Shown here piece by piece: positions 46,782 through 56,561 of a stretch of DNA of 64,000 nucleotides. The DNA lies in assembly GCA_026210745.1 (NCBI GenBank), contig CP110631.1, positions 4,836,001-4,900,000 of the forward strand, given 5' to 3'. The notes beneath the pieces are model-generated. The model saw only the letters and a list, made by a program, of their open reading frames with translations, was not told the origin of the DNA and made no database searches. The DNA is from Exobasidium rhododendri (Eukaryota > Basidiomycota > Exobasidiomycetes > Exobasidiales > Exobasidiaceae). Each line of letters begins with the position of its first letter. Within the stretch, counting starts at the first letter, position 1. The translations under genes were made by a program, and so were the position numbers.

Positions 46782-47489
46782 TCAGTTTGATTGTCTTGTT
46801 CGTTTCCCGTTTATGAAGATTGCCGGCACTGTCTGCCTTTGACCTTTGTCATCTAGAGAAGTGACATGCTTGATTTCCATCTGACCCCGAAGGAGCATCT
46901 GCGAGAGTGCATCGTTTGGTAGCAAACTGATGCAACCAAGGTCCTTCTCTTCGGCATTAGGAGTATCTGGAGAGGCCAAGAGGTGTAGAAAGAGTAGTGG
47001 GAAGTCCCATGCTAAGCCTTGCAAGAGACATTGCTTTGAAAAGCCATTAGAGGAGGCCAAGATGACAAGTCCGTCATCACTGTTACTCATGACTCTAGCA
47101 GCCACTCCTCGCAATTCGCGAATATGGATCGGTCCTAACTTCTTTTGCTCGTTTTTGCACTGGACGACGACCCGGATCCGTTCTGCTGTCGTTGAAGTGG
47201 CTGGAGCGTTGTTTTCGGACTTTGTACTGATGTGCCACCAGCCGAGAAGATCCACTCCTCCGTCGTTTGCTCCTCCTGTACGAAGGAGCTGCATGGAAGG
47301 GAAAGTCCTTGTGAGGTAATGCAGCGTCCCATTCTCGAATCTGGTGCCTCGATCGACAGATGAAGGCGTGATTGCGACAGTCGATTTCAAGCGACCAAAG
47401 AACCTCCTGGTCGTCCTTGAAGCTGATCCAGTACATGCCTGGGCGCTGAACACCGTCAATGGAGCTCGGCCCGAGCAAGCGATTAGCAT
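46782..47489 (-). CDS. RRG7: RRG7-like mitochondrial protein with an Mrr/restriction-endonuclease-like fold
   Basis: I start at the ATG at 47489 (235 residues); the frame is open upstream without ATG. The N-terminus (SGRAPLTVFSAQACTG..RTTRRFFGRLKST) is basic and acid-free, a mitochondrial presequence. The core GTRFENGTLHYLTRTF, LLRTGGANDGGVDLLGWW and VVVQCKNEQKKLGPIHIRELRG carries the PD-(D/E)xK arrangement (E, GGxD, QxK) of Mrr-like nucleases. Yeast RRG7 (DUF2034) is required for respiratory growth and localises to mitochondria; its biochemical role is unclear. All three acidic/Lys positions are kept here, so catalytic activity is possible. It is convergent with the reductase and divergent from the GH18 gene. 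Confidence 0.82.
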   Translation of the reverse strand: MLIACSGRAPLTVFSAQACTGSASRTTRRFFGRLKSTVAITPSSVDRGTRFENGTLHYLTRTFPSMQLLRTGGANDGGVDLLGWWHISTKSENNAPATSTTAERIRVVVQCKNEQKKLGPIHIRELRGVAARVMSNSDDGLVILASSNGFSKQCLLQGLAWDFPLLFLHLLASPDTPNAEEKDLGCISLLPNDALSQMLLRGQMEIKHVTSLDDKGQRQTVPAIFINGKRTRQSN

Positions 47490-47887
47490 CGCTGTCTCTT
47501 GCGAAGAAAGAAATGCAACAGAAGAAATCACAGGGCTGAAGGCAGATCCCCCAGATCTTAGCGTGGATTACAGTCGAAAAGGGAAAACTTAGCTTTACCT
47601 TTCCCCCCGCTTTTGAGTTTCCTGATCTTCTCTTCACAAACGCGGGGCCTACTGTGTGGATCTGATGGTGAGTGAATGGGGTCCGAGGAAAGGTGGGCTG
47701 GACTCGCTGTGATGACAGAATTCAGCACAAGATGGAGGGAAGTGTCACATAATTATGTGACACTTCTCGGTGTCGTGGCATTTATTTGCAAACTGAGCGA
47801 TGTAGCAGGCCCAAGAAGACCTTACTCCCTATTGACCTTGACTGAATCTTCTCCTTCTTTCTGCATCCTCTTGTCAGTGTAGCTGAG
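47490..47887. promoter_or_regulatory. Divergent promoter of RRG7 and the GH18 gene
   Basis: 398 bp, no gene seen. Near 47750-47766 a perfect palindromic stretch GTGTCACATAATTATGTGACAC is centred on AATT and could be an operator-like site for a dimeric factor. Confidence 0.45.
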
Positions 47888-49369
47888 ATGTGGACCTCCG
47901 CATTCTTCATCTTAGCCTTGACAGCGCTGTCCACCGCTCAATCAATCGACTCCCCCTTTCCTTCGAGGACGACGATTATAGCACAGTCCAACAACAGTAG
48001 ATCAAATGCAACGATAGCCGATCATATTCGCACACACAGCCAAGATCGTACTGTGCTTGGATACGTCACACCTTGGAATCCTCGAGGGACCTCCAATGCA
48101 GAGAAGTTCAGGGGCAAGTTCGACATCATCGCACCGGCTTGGCACACAGTCGATGTGGTACATGTAGATGGAAAGACGACCTATGAAGTAGGAGGTGGTA
48201 TGCCCAGCAAAGAAGATGAAGAATGGGTCAGACGCATGCAAAATCCAGCAAAGGATGGAGAGGGTAGGACTCTTCCGCAGGTCAACATCTCACCTAGATA
48301 TGTCCTGGATCGCTTCACTCCTGAAGATCTCGTTGAATTACTAGGTCAGGAATTGTTGATGGAAGAGCTTGTTCGTGAGATCATGGAGAGTGTCGACACG
48401 AATGGCTATGACGGAGTGGTGTTTGAGTGTGCGGCAATCTGGGCCGTTGAGCCACTCATAAGAATGCTCGCTGATCAGCTGCATGAGAAGGGTCGCACGA
48501 TTGTCACCGTTATCCCTGCTCTACGACAAGATGCCGATGATCAGACCGAGCAAGCCAACAAGATTGCTATGCATGGGATGAAGACACTGTCACCCATTGT
48601 CGATTATATCATGGTGATGACGTATGATCATGCGGGGCAACAAGGTCTGGCATTCCAGGATGTGTATGATGTGAACATTCTTCCTCCAGAAAGTCCTCTC
48701 CGACAAGACGGTGTGCGTTGTCCTGGTCCCAATACGCCACTAGACTACCTCACCATCAATGCAGAGCAGCTTTCCGGCGATCTAGAAGCATTGTTGAGCG
48801 GCGGATTTGTGATGCAGAGCGAACAAGATTCGGCTGCTCCCCTATCAAGCAAGATGTTGATGGGATTGCCCCTCTACGGGTACACGTACTCTGTTGGGTG
48901 GTTTGATCAGCACAGCAATTCTAGTCTAGGAGTTGCTCGTATCCCGCCCTCTTCTCCCATTGCATCCAAAGACAATGATACAGCGGCGCAGGCTTCATCT
49001 CGCGAAAAGGCAACGAAGAGGGAAGAGCAAACGTCGTCTGTCGTCCCCGTACTTCGCTTTCCCGGCGAGCCTTTCAAGCATGACGATCTGATTGAGATCC
49101 TAAAGAAGAACAAGGCCCTCATCCGGATCGACGAAGCAAGTCAGGAGCAGTACTTTGATTACGTGGCCACGTTACCACCATCGAAACAACCAAAGGTAGC
49201 AGAGGAAGACGCCTCCAGTCAAAAGCCTCTTGCAAGCTATTATCGAGCCTACTTTCCCAGCGCACACACCATGTTTAGTAGACTAAATGCCATGCATGAC
49301 TTTCCAGGTATGGGCATCGCTCTTTGGGATCTGGGACAATGTGGCGAGTGGCTACTGCAAGAGCTGTAA
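47888..49369 (+). CDS. GH18-fold secreted protein, chitinase domain-containing protein 1 (CHID1) type
   Basis: Intronless, 493 residues, with a signal peptide (FFILALTALSTAQS). The CHID1 pattern is visible in order: VLGYVTPWNPRG, AWHTVDV, NISPRYVLDRF, TNGYDGVVFECAAIW (about residues 171-185), YIMVMTYDHAG and a C-terminal MGIALWDLGQC. The GH18 active-site motif DxxDxDxE is reduced to YDGVVFE: the final acid is kept but the first two Asp are not standard, as in animal CHID1, which binds saccharides and probably does not cleave chitin. A low-complexity insert with poly-Ser/Ala and acidic residues lies between about residues 345 and 385. Likely in the ER/secretory pathway or wall; function unknown. 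Confidence 0.85.
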   Translation: MWTSAFFILALTALSTAQSIDSPFPSRTTIIAQSNNSRSNATIADHIRTHSQDRTVLGYVTPWNPRGTSNAEKFRGKFDIIAPAWHTVDVVHVDGKTTYEVGGGMPSKEDEEWVRRMQNPAKDGEGRTLPQVNISPRYVLDRFTPEDLVELLGQELLMEELVREIMESVDTNGYDGVVFECAAIWAVEPLIRMLADQLHEKGRTIVTVIPALRQDADDQTEQANKIAMHGMKTLSPIVDYIMVMTYDHAGQQGLAFQDVYDVNILPPESPLRQDGVRCPGPNTPLDYLTINAEQLSGDLEALLSGGFVMQSEQDSAAPLSSKMLMGLPLYGYTYSVGWFDQHSNSSLGVARIPPSSPIASKDNDTAAQASSREKATKREEQTSSVVPVLRFPGEPFKHDDLIEILKKNKALIRIDEASQEQYFDYVATLPPSKQPKVAEEDASSQKPLASYYRAYFPSAHTMFSRLNAMHDFPGMGIALWDLGQCGEWLLQEL

Positions 49370-49536
49370 ATTAGTCATACAAGGATTATGTAAAATCAAC
49401 GAGTTACAAATACAATTCTTCGACGGGATCGTGGGATCTCTCGATGAGGTTATTAAGTGGATGTTTCGTTTGGGATGACGGCAATGATGAACCGGTGTGC
49501 TGGTGACGATTAAAGATAACAAGTGAGGGAGCGCGC

Positions 49537-49560
49537 GAGAGAGGGAGAGAGAGAGAGAGA

Positions 49561-49619
<59 letters not shown>
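49537..49619. repeat. (GA)n microsatellite
   Basis: About 80 bp of nearly pure GA dinucleotides, interrupted by a few GGG, just 15 bp downstream of the stop of the neighbouring minus-strand gene and 170 bp from the GH18 stop. It lies between two convergent genes. Confidence 0.95.
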
Positions 49620-49621
<2 letters not shown>

Positions 49622-49633
49622 GGGGGAAGTGCT

Positions 49634-51811
49634 TCATCTCTGTCCAGGTTTTGCTTGTGCGCTGTATGCTGACTTGCACTGAGCTTCGTATTCATACTCA
49701 TTTTGAAAGAATTGCGACACATTCCGGATGTTGCTTACTAGATGGAATTCGTCGGTGGAAAGTTTCACCAAGGGAATGGCGGATAGATAGCTCGTGTTGT
49801 TGTGGAGATCATCATTGTCTCCCACCTTGTTGCTTGTCGGTAATGCTGATGCTGAGGATGAGGATAATCTCTTTGAATTTGACTGCCTTTGAACAGGCGT
49901 CTTCCTGAGTGCTTCTGCGCATTCCCTCAAGTCTGTTCTGATGAAGCCTAATTTATTCATGCCCTCGGACAAAAGATCGAAGTTGGACATGAACCAGACC
50001 AGTTCTGCGCGAATGGAAGTATTCAGATTGGTAGTGTTAGGTTGATCGTTGATTCCTAGTGGCGGTGGTTCGTGGAGGTGGGAATTGATGGCGGCTAGGA
50101 ACGTGAACATGGACCCGTTAAAGAACCCATCTATCCAAGACTTTGTCGTGATGGACAGCCAAGGCGATAGGAAGCACTTTTGCACGAGTGATAGCAGCTT
50201 CAAGATCAGTCGGGAGGAGGACAGGGCTACCAATTGAAAGTAGTCCACTGGGTGATCCTTGAACAACTGCGTCATGATCCTGAAACGAAGTAGCATCATT
50301 CCACCACGGAACAGAATGACCGACTCGGCCAATTTGATGGCTCCTCGGTCTGTAGGCTCAATCTTCAAGAATGACGGCACTTCACGCAGGAGTGGCAACG
50401 ACTCCATATATCGTATGACCTCTTCATCTAACTCTTGACCTACTTGAATGAGAATGTCCCTCGGTAAGAATTTGCTGGCTTGGCTGTGTATGGACACTCT
50501 TCTTGCGAGCGAAGAGCCTTCTACTTTCGACTGAAGTCGAGCTCTTTCCAGAGGATCAGCTACTTCAATAAGGACACTCGGTTCTGGGAAATTTGGCTGG
50601 AAATGACAGTCTTCAAGATTTTGCCGAGTAAAAATGATCCAGTTGTACATGTACGGTATGTCCATCTGAAGGATCTTGACGGTGAACAGCTTAGCCGGTG
50701 TCGCGTTCGTCCATTCTTGCAAGTCGAACAAGTGGCAGGCATGGGCTGCCGTGATGGTCTGTTGGATGTAGTCCCATGAAACGTCGTACTGGGCAGTGCT
50801 CTGATAGTACCAGCTGACCAAGGCCAATGCTTGACACCGAGTGAATAGATACGACGATTCCTCGTCATTCACGCTCGTCTCGTTCTGTAAGATCTCCATT
50901 GCCTTTTGGATATACGTCGCTTGACTCTCGGAAGATCTGACCGACGTGAGCTGATAGGAAGGGTGTCTTGCAGGTGTTCCGTTTCCTATCGTGGCCAAGA
51001 CTGCATAGAGAAGTGCCAGTTCAAGCTTGGAGATTTGCATCGAGCACAAGTGCAGCCAGATTTCCTCCAATTGACCCTGATTGACGTAGCATAGTTGAAA
51101 AGACTGCGTTTAATGAAACGTAACATCAGCTCATTGTTACACTCATTCCATCTCAGATCGTTACAAGATTTTTTGGCAACTTACCGAGCCGTTCTTCCCA
51201 CATTCATCGATGTAGCAGTCACAAGCCGCTTTGACGTCCGACAAGCTGGGCAGATCTCGCGTGTATGCAACGATGAAGCGAAGTGAGGACGATTCAGAGT
51301 CGTATCCTGAATCGATGGACTGTATGGTGGTCGCTTGCGTGGGGCTGATGATCAGCGTGGGTGAAACTGACGACGATGCAAAGGACGAAGCAGCCAAGGT
51401 GGGCGATTCCATCTGAAATGAAGCTACTGATGAAGTCGTACAAGTGGACGGAGAGGCAAAGTATGGCCTGGTTGGTGATTCACCGCCAGCGATAGTCCCA
51501 TACGAGTGGTTACTGTTGGTACTGTTCCGATGATGGTGGTTGGAGTTGTGGGGATTGTATTCGGCATTGACACCGATACTGCGCATGATCGCTTTTCCCT
51601 TTTCTGAATAGGATAGCGACCTGCCTTCGACGACAGGAGAGTTTGAAGCCGAGTTTGCTCGGGGAACGAGGTATGGTGGAAGATCCGATTTTGATCTCCT
51701 TATCTTCTCGCGCATCGAAGATGTTAACCGAACGTAGTGTGATGGGTGGTACGGATTGAGAGCTGATTGAGGAGTGATGGTAGGTGATGCGAGCGACACA
51801 AGACGCAGATC
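49634..51811 (-). CDS. Fungal-specific regulator-like protein, N-terminus unresolved
   Basis: Two exons are clear: 51811-51185 and 51103-49634, joined over an 81-bp intron (GTAAGT...GCAG, phase 0) to give CGKNGS-SFQLCYVNQG; together 698 residues. The second exon has the helical pattern of the middle homology region of Zn2Cys6 factors (ELALLYAVLATIGNG, TRCQALALVSWYYQSTAQYDVSWDYIQQTI). The first visible exon begins after an acceptor (TTTTACAG) with DLRLVSLASPT and contains only Ser/Asn/His-rich sequence. No ATG opens this exon, so at least one 5' exon is missing; I searched about 1.1 kb upstream and found no CxxC-x6-C zinc cluster. It may be a factor with a diverged or distant DNA-binding exon, or a regulatory domain without one. 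Confidence 0.65.
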
Positions 51812-52901
51812 CTGTAAAATTCCGGATTCGAGGAAGCGTCAGTGCCTGTGGCCACCTTGATGACAATCGCCTGATATGCTATTGATGAGTCGAAGCGAAC
51901 GAGTCAGTTGGTCGTGTACTATACCGGACAAGTCGAAGGAGAGCGATGCAAACGGGGCAAGAATATATGGGGCACCCCTCATTGATAGCTTTGCTATCAC
52001 TGTACCAATGTCTCAGCTTTTCGCCGTTGAGAAAGAGTTCTCAACCACGATACTGGAAAAGAAGCTTACACTGTAATTCAGTCTAGTGTACTGCACGTAT
52101 ATTGTTACGAAAACCTAAATATTACCCTTGACATTTCTTTTCCCCCTCTTACTTTTTTAGGGGTGGGGGCAGGAGAGGAGAGGAGTGCGCAAGGCAATGC
52201 ACGTCCCACCCAAGTGGCTAAGGTAGAGCTCTCCGGCAAAATTATGTCTTTCTTTGCGGCTCGTCGTACTCCTGTACACTAATCGTCTTATTGAAACAGT
52301 AAACAACTCGTGAAAAGTGTAGTACAAAAAAAGCATTGGGAATACACTGGCAACCTCCCCGACCCTTTTCTCGGGCGGCTAAGAATGCCTTCCATGGGGA
52401 ACTTTTAAAGGTATTCCAGTACCGATGATACGATTCTTTCCTTTCACCTTGAATGAAAATCATTGAGAGGATTTCTGCAGTGACCCTTAGGCTTCCTTTT
52501 CAATATTCATTAGAAGAGAAAGTCTCGGAGAGTGAAAAAATCGCATGATTTTTTGAATGTCCGATCTCTGTACCTCCCAAAATTCGCCTTACACCCTTGC
52601 AACGCGCTGAAGGCGCAGAAAAGGGTCTCAATATACAGACTAAAGATAAGGAGCGGGAAGAGCCAAGTATACAATCAATAGCAATCCGAGCAGAAAAGAA
52701 GAGAATACGTTCCCTCAGAACACTGTTCGTTTACAGATCTGGTCTAAATCGCAGTGGGGAGAGAGGGGCTTTCCGCATTGCAAGCTTCGGCGCTTCTATA
52801 TACTGTTTGGATCGACAGGTTTCGAGCCTCGATTGGTGTGCACGAAGGATTTCAACGAAGATTCTTGGTGAGGGGCGCTAGGCAGATCAAAGGGAAGTTT
52901 C
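51812..52901. other. Intergenic region, may hide the 5' exon of the regulator-like gene
   Basis: About 1.1 kb. An ATG at about 51985 followed by a donor (GTATAG) could start the regulator-like gene, but neither frame nor similarity decides it. The rest shows no gene; a T-run and G-run lie near 52155-52175. Confidence 0.4.
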
Positions 52902-54329
52902 TTACCATCCTTTCCAAGGTATCCACACATCGGTGATGATCGAAGTGGAGTCGTGGATGAAGAGCCATGGATGTGCAGATGCGACCATGCAGGCGTGTTG
53001 GGGCACGACTTGCAACTTGTCCCCCACCGAAAGCATTTTCACTGAGTCGTGATGTTCTTCCTTCGAGCTTGAGGTGTCCGTTCTTATGGTCAATACTCCG
53101 TGCTCCTGTGCCACTCGTCCGATCTGCCAACCGGTGAAATGCGGTGGTGAGACCACATAACCGAAGCCAGGCAGAGGACCGGTGTCCTTGCTGAGGGCTA
53201 CACCGCCGGCATCGCACAAAGCTTCATCGCCGTGTATTGCAACGTGCGGATCTCGTCTCCTGTCTTCCTCTTCTTTTTCTTCTCCTCCTCTCTCCTTTGC
53301 GCCTCGACCTGGATACACACTTACCACCGAAGTCAAGACCGTCAGGGAGCACCTATCGATCGCTGCTTCACCATCTACAGTAGGGATTGCACCAGTAGCT
53401 ACCTGCTGCAAGTCCAAAAAGGCATAGTTGCCAGCGTGTAATTCGAGGTCGCCGTGTAAATCCTTCTTAAGCCGACGAAGGACGTGATCATTGGGACCAG
53501 CATCCGAGGCTGCATGCGCGGTGGGAGTACTTCCTACACTTAACACTAGTGGAAGCCTGTGACGTTGAGCAGATTTGCCATCTTTTCCTTCTTGAAGTAG
53601 CATGTCAACAAGCTGAGCAGCTTCATTCGTACATTGAAGTTCCTCTGTGAAGAAAGCGACGGCCTTTGAGGAACTTGTGCTGCCGTATGAATTCCCTGCA
53701 TGACAGTAGACTCCCCATACTGCTACCCTGTCACACGACTTGATCTTTCTAACAAGATTCACGAGTTCAGACGAGTGCACAGTCACGCCCGCTCGATGGT
53801 AGCCGGCGTCGATCTTGATAAAGATGAAAATAGGTTCACTTTCTCCATCCTCTTCCCATTCCTTCTGTACCGCTTCCACTTGCTGAATACTATCCACAAG
53901 TAGTTTCAGGTCTGCCTTTATGGATCTGGAACGAATGACTCGTCGTAGTGAGAGGATCTCCGGTACTTTGTGTATGCTAGGAGGAACACCATACAGGATG
54001 TCGTCCACCGTTCCATCATCAATCAAGCCTGAATCACACACACCCCATGCTTCTGCCAATGTGCTGACGATGACTGACCGATCATTGCCTTGAGAGAGTT
54101 GATATGCTGTACCTTCGCGAGTCTTGTGAGTTTTGATGTGCGCTCGGAAGAGACAATGCCAGTCTGACACAGTCTTTTGCATTCTTGATATGTTTGATTT
54201 CATTTTGCTCAGATCAATGAGAACAGAGGGCGTAGGAAGTGTGTCGAGCGACTGCCCGATGAAGCGTCTTTTGATCTCTTCGACATGAGGTGGAGACAGG
54301 CAAGACGACGGAACGAAGACGTCACTCAT
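52902..54329 (-). CDS. DSD1: D-serine dehydratase, metal-activated fold-type III PLP enzyme
   Basis: Intronless, 475 residues. Motifs in order: LPTPSVLIDLSKMKSNI, RAHIKTHKT with the predicted PLP lysine (Lys66), KIDAGYHRAGV, YCHAGNSY, SVGSTPTA, LELHAGNYAFLDLQQ and near the C-terminus PQHACMVASAHPW, whose His and Cys are the zinc ligands that distinguish eukaryotic D-serine dehydratase and D-threonine aldolase. It ends WIPWKGW as expected. The yeast enzyme converts D-serine to pyruvate and ammonia, a detoxification and scavenging role in the cytosol. An acidic/basic insertion near residue 350 (KERGGEEKEEEDRRR) is lineage-specific. D-threonine aldolase activity cannot be excluded from sequence alone. 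Confidence 0.92.
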   Translation of the reverse strand: MSDVFVPSSCLSPPHVEEIKRRFIGQSLDTLPTPSVLIDLSKMKSNISRMQKTVSDWHCLFRAHIKTHKTREGTAYQLSQGNDRSVIVSTLAEAWGVCDSGLIDDGTVDDILYGVPPSIHKVPEILSLRRVIRSRSIKADLKLLVDSIQQVEAVQKEWEEDGESEPIFIFIKIDAGYHRAGVTVHSSELVNLVRKIKSCDRVAVWGVYCHAGNSYGSTSSSKAVAFFTEELQCTNEAAQLVDMLLQEGKDGKSAQRHRLPLVLSVGSTPTAHAASDAGPNDHVLRRLKKDLHGDLELHAGNYAFLDLQQVATGAIPTVDGEAAIDRCSLTVLTSVVSVYPGRGAKERGGEEKEEEDRRRDPHVAIHGDEALCDAGGVALSKDTGPLPGFGYVVSPPHFTGWQIGRVAQEHGVLTIRTDTSSSKEEHHDSVKMLSVGDKLQVVPQHACMVASAHPWLFIHDSTSIITDVWIPWKGW

Positions 54330-54775
54330 CCCTCGACCATAGCAAACGGGACCGAAATGTTGTGAGTTTTAATTCGACGAAGCACATCTGGATGTAGCTG
54401 ATGACTCCCTTCTCTTCTGCGCCCGTGCACGCAAGAATAGTGAGTTGGATCAGCGTGGGGGGGGGCATGAATATGAATATACGCTAGTCACAATCACGAA
54501 CAACGCTCTCATCACGCACTTTTGAATTTACAACGAACCAATCTCAGCATGTGCAATGTCGATTATGCTGAGATTTTGGCTAAAAGGCAAAAGCTGTCGG
54601 TATCCGGCGTGGTAAAACGATTCCCGACAAGTTGATAGGAGAATCTATACATGAATCATAGATTGCTCGCTGAAAAATACAGTGAGAAGGGAGAGCCGAG
54701 GAACGAGGAAAAGAAAGCAGAATCGTGGCCAAGAATAAAGGATGGATGGGAAATCCATTTCAAGCCTCCAGTCTC
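54330..54775. other. Gap between D-serine dehydratase start and NmrA-like stop
   Basis: 446 bp, AT-richer than the genes, with a G-run near 54457. Presumed dehydratase promoter; no gene seen. Confidence 0.4.
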
Positions 54776-55841
54776 TCAAGTAGCGACGACAGTCTCAGCA
54801 AAGAGACGATAGGAGCGCAACGGACGGCCCAATAATCTCGCAATGTGATCTGAAGCGCCTTTTGCGCCAATCCCACCCTCCTGCAAAATACCTCGGAAGA
54901 CGATGATCAGATCGTAGGCGCTATCTGCCGGCATTACTCTGCGCATTGCCTGTTCGACACCATCCAAGTCATCGCCTGTGTACGTGACCGTGTGACCAGT
55001 CACTTCTGACCACAATCTTGCCATCTTCTGCCCAGTAAAGATTTCCGGTCCGACGATCTCAATCATCTCGGTAGGAAGTGTTTCGCTAGATGTCTCGCGC
55101 CGAATCAACTCCATAGCAGCTACCTCTGCGACGTCGCGAATGTCCACCAGTGTGAGACCGATACTACCGAGAGGTGTCGAGTAGGTGTGATGGTCTACAA
55201 TCTGTCTGCCCTGCGGAAGGTCATTTTGAAAGACGGCATTCGGTCTCAGAATTGTGGCAGGGATGCCACGCTGCCATATCACTTGCTCCGCTGCAAGTTT
55301 GGCTGCTGCTCTAGAAGAGTTGATGAATCGGTCTGCGCCCATCATGGAGAGCAGTACGACGCGCTTGATTCCTACTTCCTCAATAAGACTCAGCACCAGC
55401 ATGACTCTTGCAAGCTCATCAGCCACGCCTGGATTGAGGATGAACACGGTGCTGACCGTGCTGAGCAGACCCCGCATAAAGTCGACATCAAGGATATTGC
55501 CAATAATCAGCTCTGCGTCAGTAGGCAAGCCTTTCGATGGTGGCTTAGTGCCTAAGACTCGCACAACAACGCCGCCGCCGCGCTTGGCTAGTTCTTCTAC
55601 AACGAGTGAGCCTATTTGGCCAGTCCCACCAATGACCAAAATGCCTTTGCCCTCTCTGATTGGCGATCGTCTATTTGTTGCGCTTCTACCAACCAAGCGG
55701 TGTTAGAACATCAAATGGTCGGAAGGAAGTTGGGAAAAGAGAAATATGTCCTCCAAATTTCATGTGTTGCTACTGCGTCGTCTTACTTGTATGTGCCACC
55801 TTGGCGATTTCGACTTACCCCCAAAGTTGCCAACAGAGCAT
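54776..55841 (-). CDS. NmrA-like / atypical SDR NAD(P)-binding protein
   Basis: The main exon 55685-54776 encodes 303 residues with the NmrA pattern: GILVIGGTGQIGSLVVEEL (Rossmann), GNILDVDFM, VLLSMMGADRF, PATILRPNAVFQNDLPQ and GSIGLTLVDIRDVAEVAAMEL. There is no ATG at its 5' end, so a first exon is needed. My best choice is 55841-55819 (MLCWQLWG) with donor GTAAGT and acceptor GGTAG, intron 133 bp, phase 2, total 310 residues; this short exon is a guess. NmrA-like proteins are NADP sensors or reductases without the classical YxxxK site; here Tyr-Lys is indeed absent (AAAKLAAEQ). Possible redox-sensing regulator or isoflavone-reductase-like enzyme. Confidence 0.8.
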
Positions 55842-56430
55842 GGGCAAATTGCAGCGAGCCAAAACGCTGTGAAGAAGTCACCGAGGTAGGACATGGATGA
55901 GAAGGTGCCGGCGGAGTTAATGCTCCGTGCGTGGGTTATGCCCGTGATGGGCTCATCAATATAGCGACTCGGCAAATATAGAGCTCATGTTGACATTTCA
56001 GAGGCGATTTCGAAGCCGTCTGGTGCAGTAGTCTGAAAAAGAAAGGAAAAGGGATGGCACGCGTGAATCCTTGTGTAGACGGGAATGGGCTACAAACAGA
56101 TGGTAATTTATCTCTGGCTTGTTGTGCTGATGAGACTGTCCCTCAGAAACCACGTGTTTCACCCTTCTGACTACCATCAGCTGAAGTGGCACATGGTGCA
56201 CTCCCACTCACGATAGAGACATCTTCGCCACCACCGAGCCCGCTTTACGCAACCTTAATGACAGTCCTTTGGCGAAGGAATCACCGCAATGTGGGGAAGA
56301 AGGAAGTCGGAGATGCCAATGAGCGGCGTTCTTTCGGGCATGGGCCTGGACCTGCATTCGACAGATGGGGCGGGGGAGAATGGGGGCAACGGGGCAAACG
56401 ACATAAGAGAAATCCAAGCAAATATATATA
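55842..56430. other. Intergenic sequence up to the transposon
   Basis: 589 bp upstream of the NmrA-like gene and left of the element; no gene found. The element is inserted in an AT-rich spot (AATATATATA at 56421-56430). Confidence 0.45.
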
Positions 56431-56455
56431 CAGTAGAACCTCCCAGTTCTAATAC
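56431..56455 (+). repeat. Left terminal inverted repeat of the transposon
   Basis: 25 bp starting CAGTAGAACCTCC, mirrored at 58303-58327 with two mismatches. Confidence 0.93.
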
Positions 56456-56561
56456 AAGCGGGACCAGCCCTTTTCTATTAACTATGGGGGGTTATTAAGT
56501 GTGAAAGTTTGATTCTCAAAATTCACCATTCCTCTCTTCTGACCACCATTTGTGACTCATT

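Noticed and set aside
47490-47531. Upstream extension of RRG7 beginning with GTG
   Set aside because: Nuclear fungal genes start at ATG; the ATG at 47489 gives a good mitochondrial presequence.
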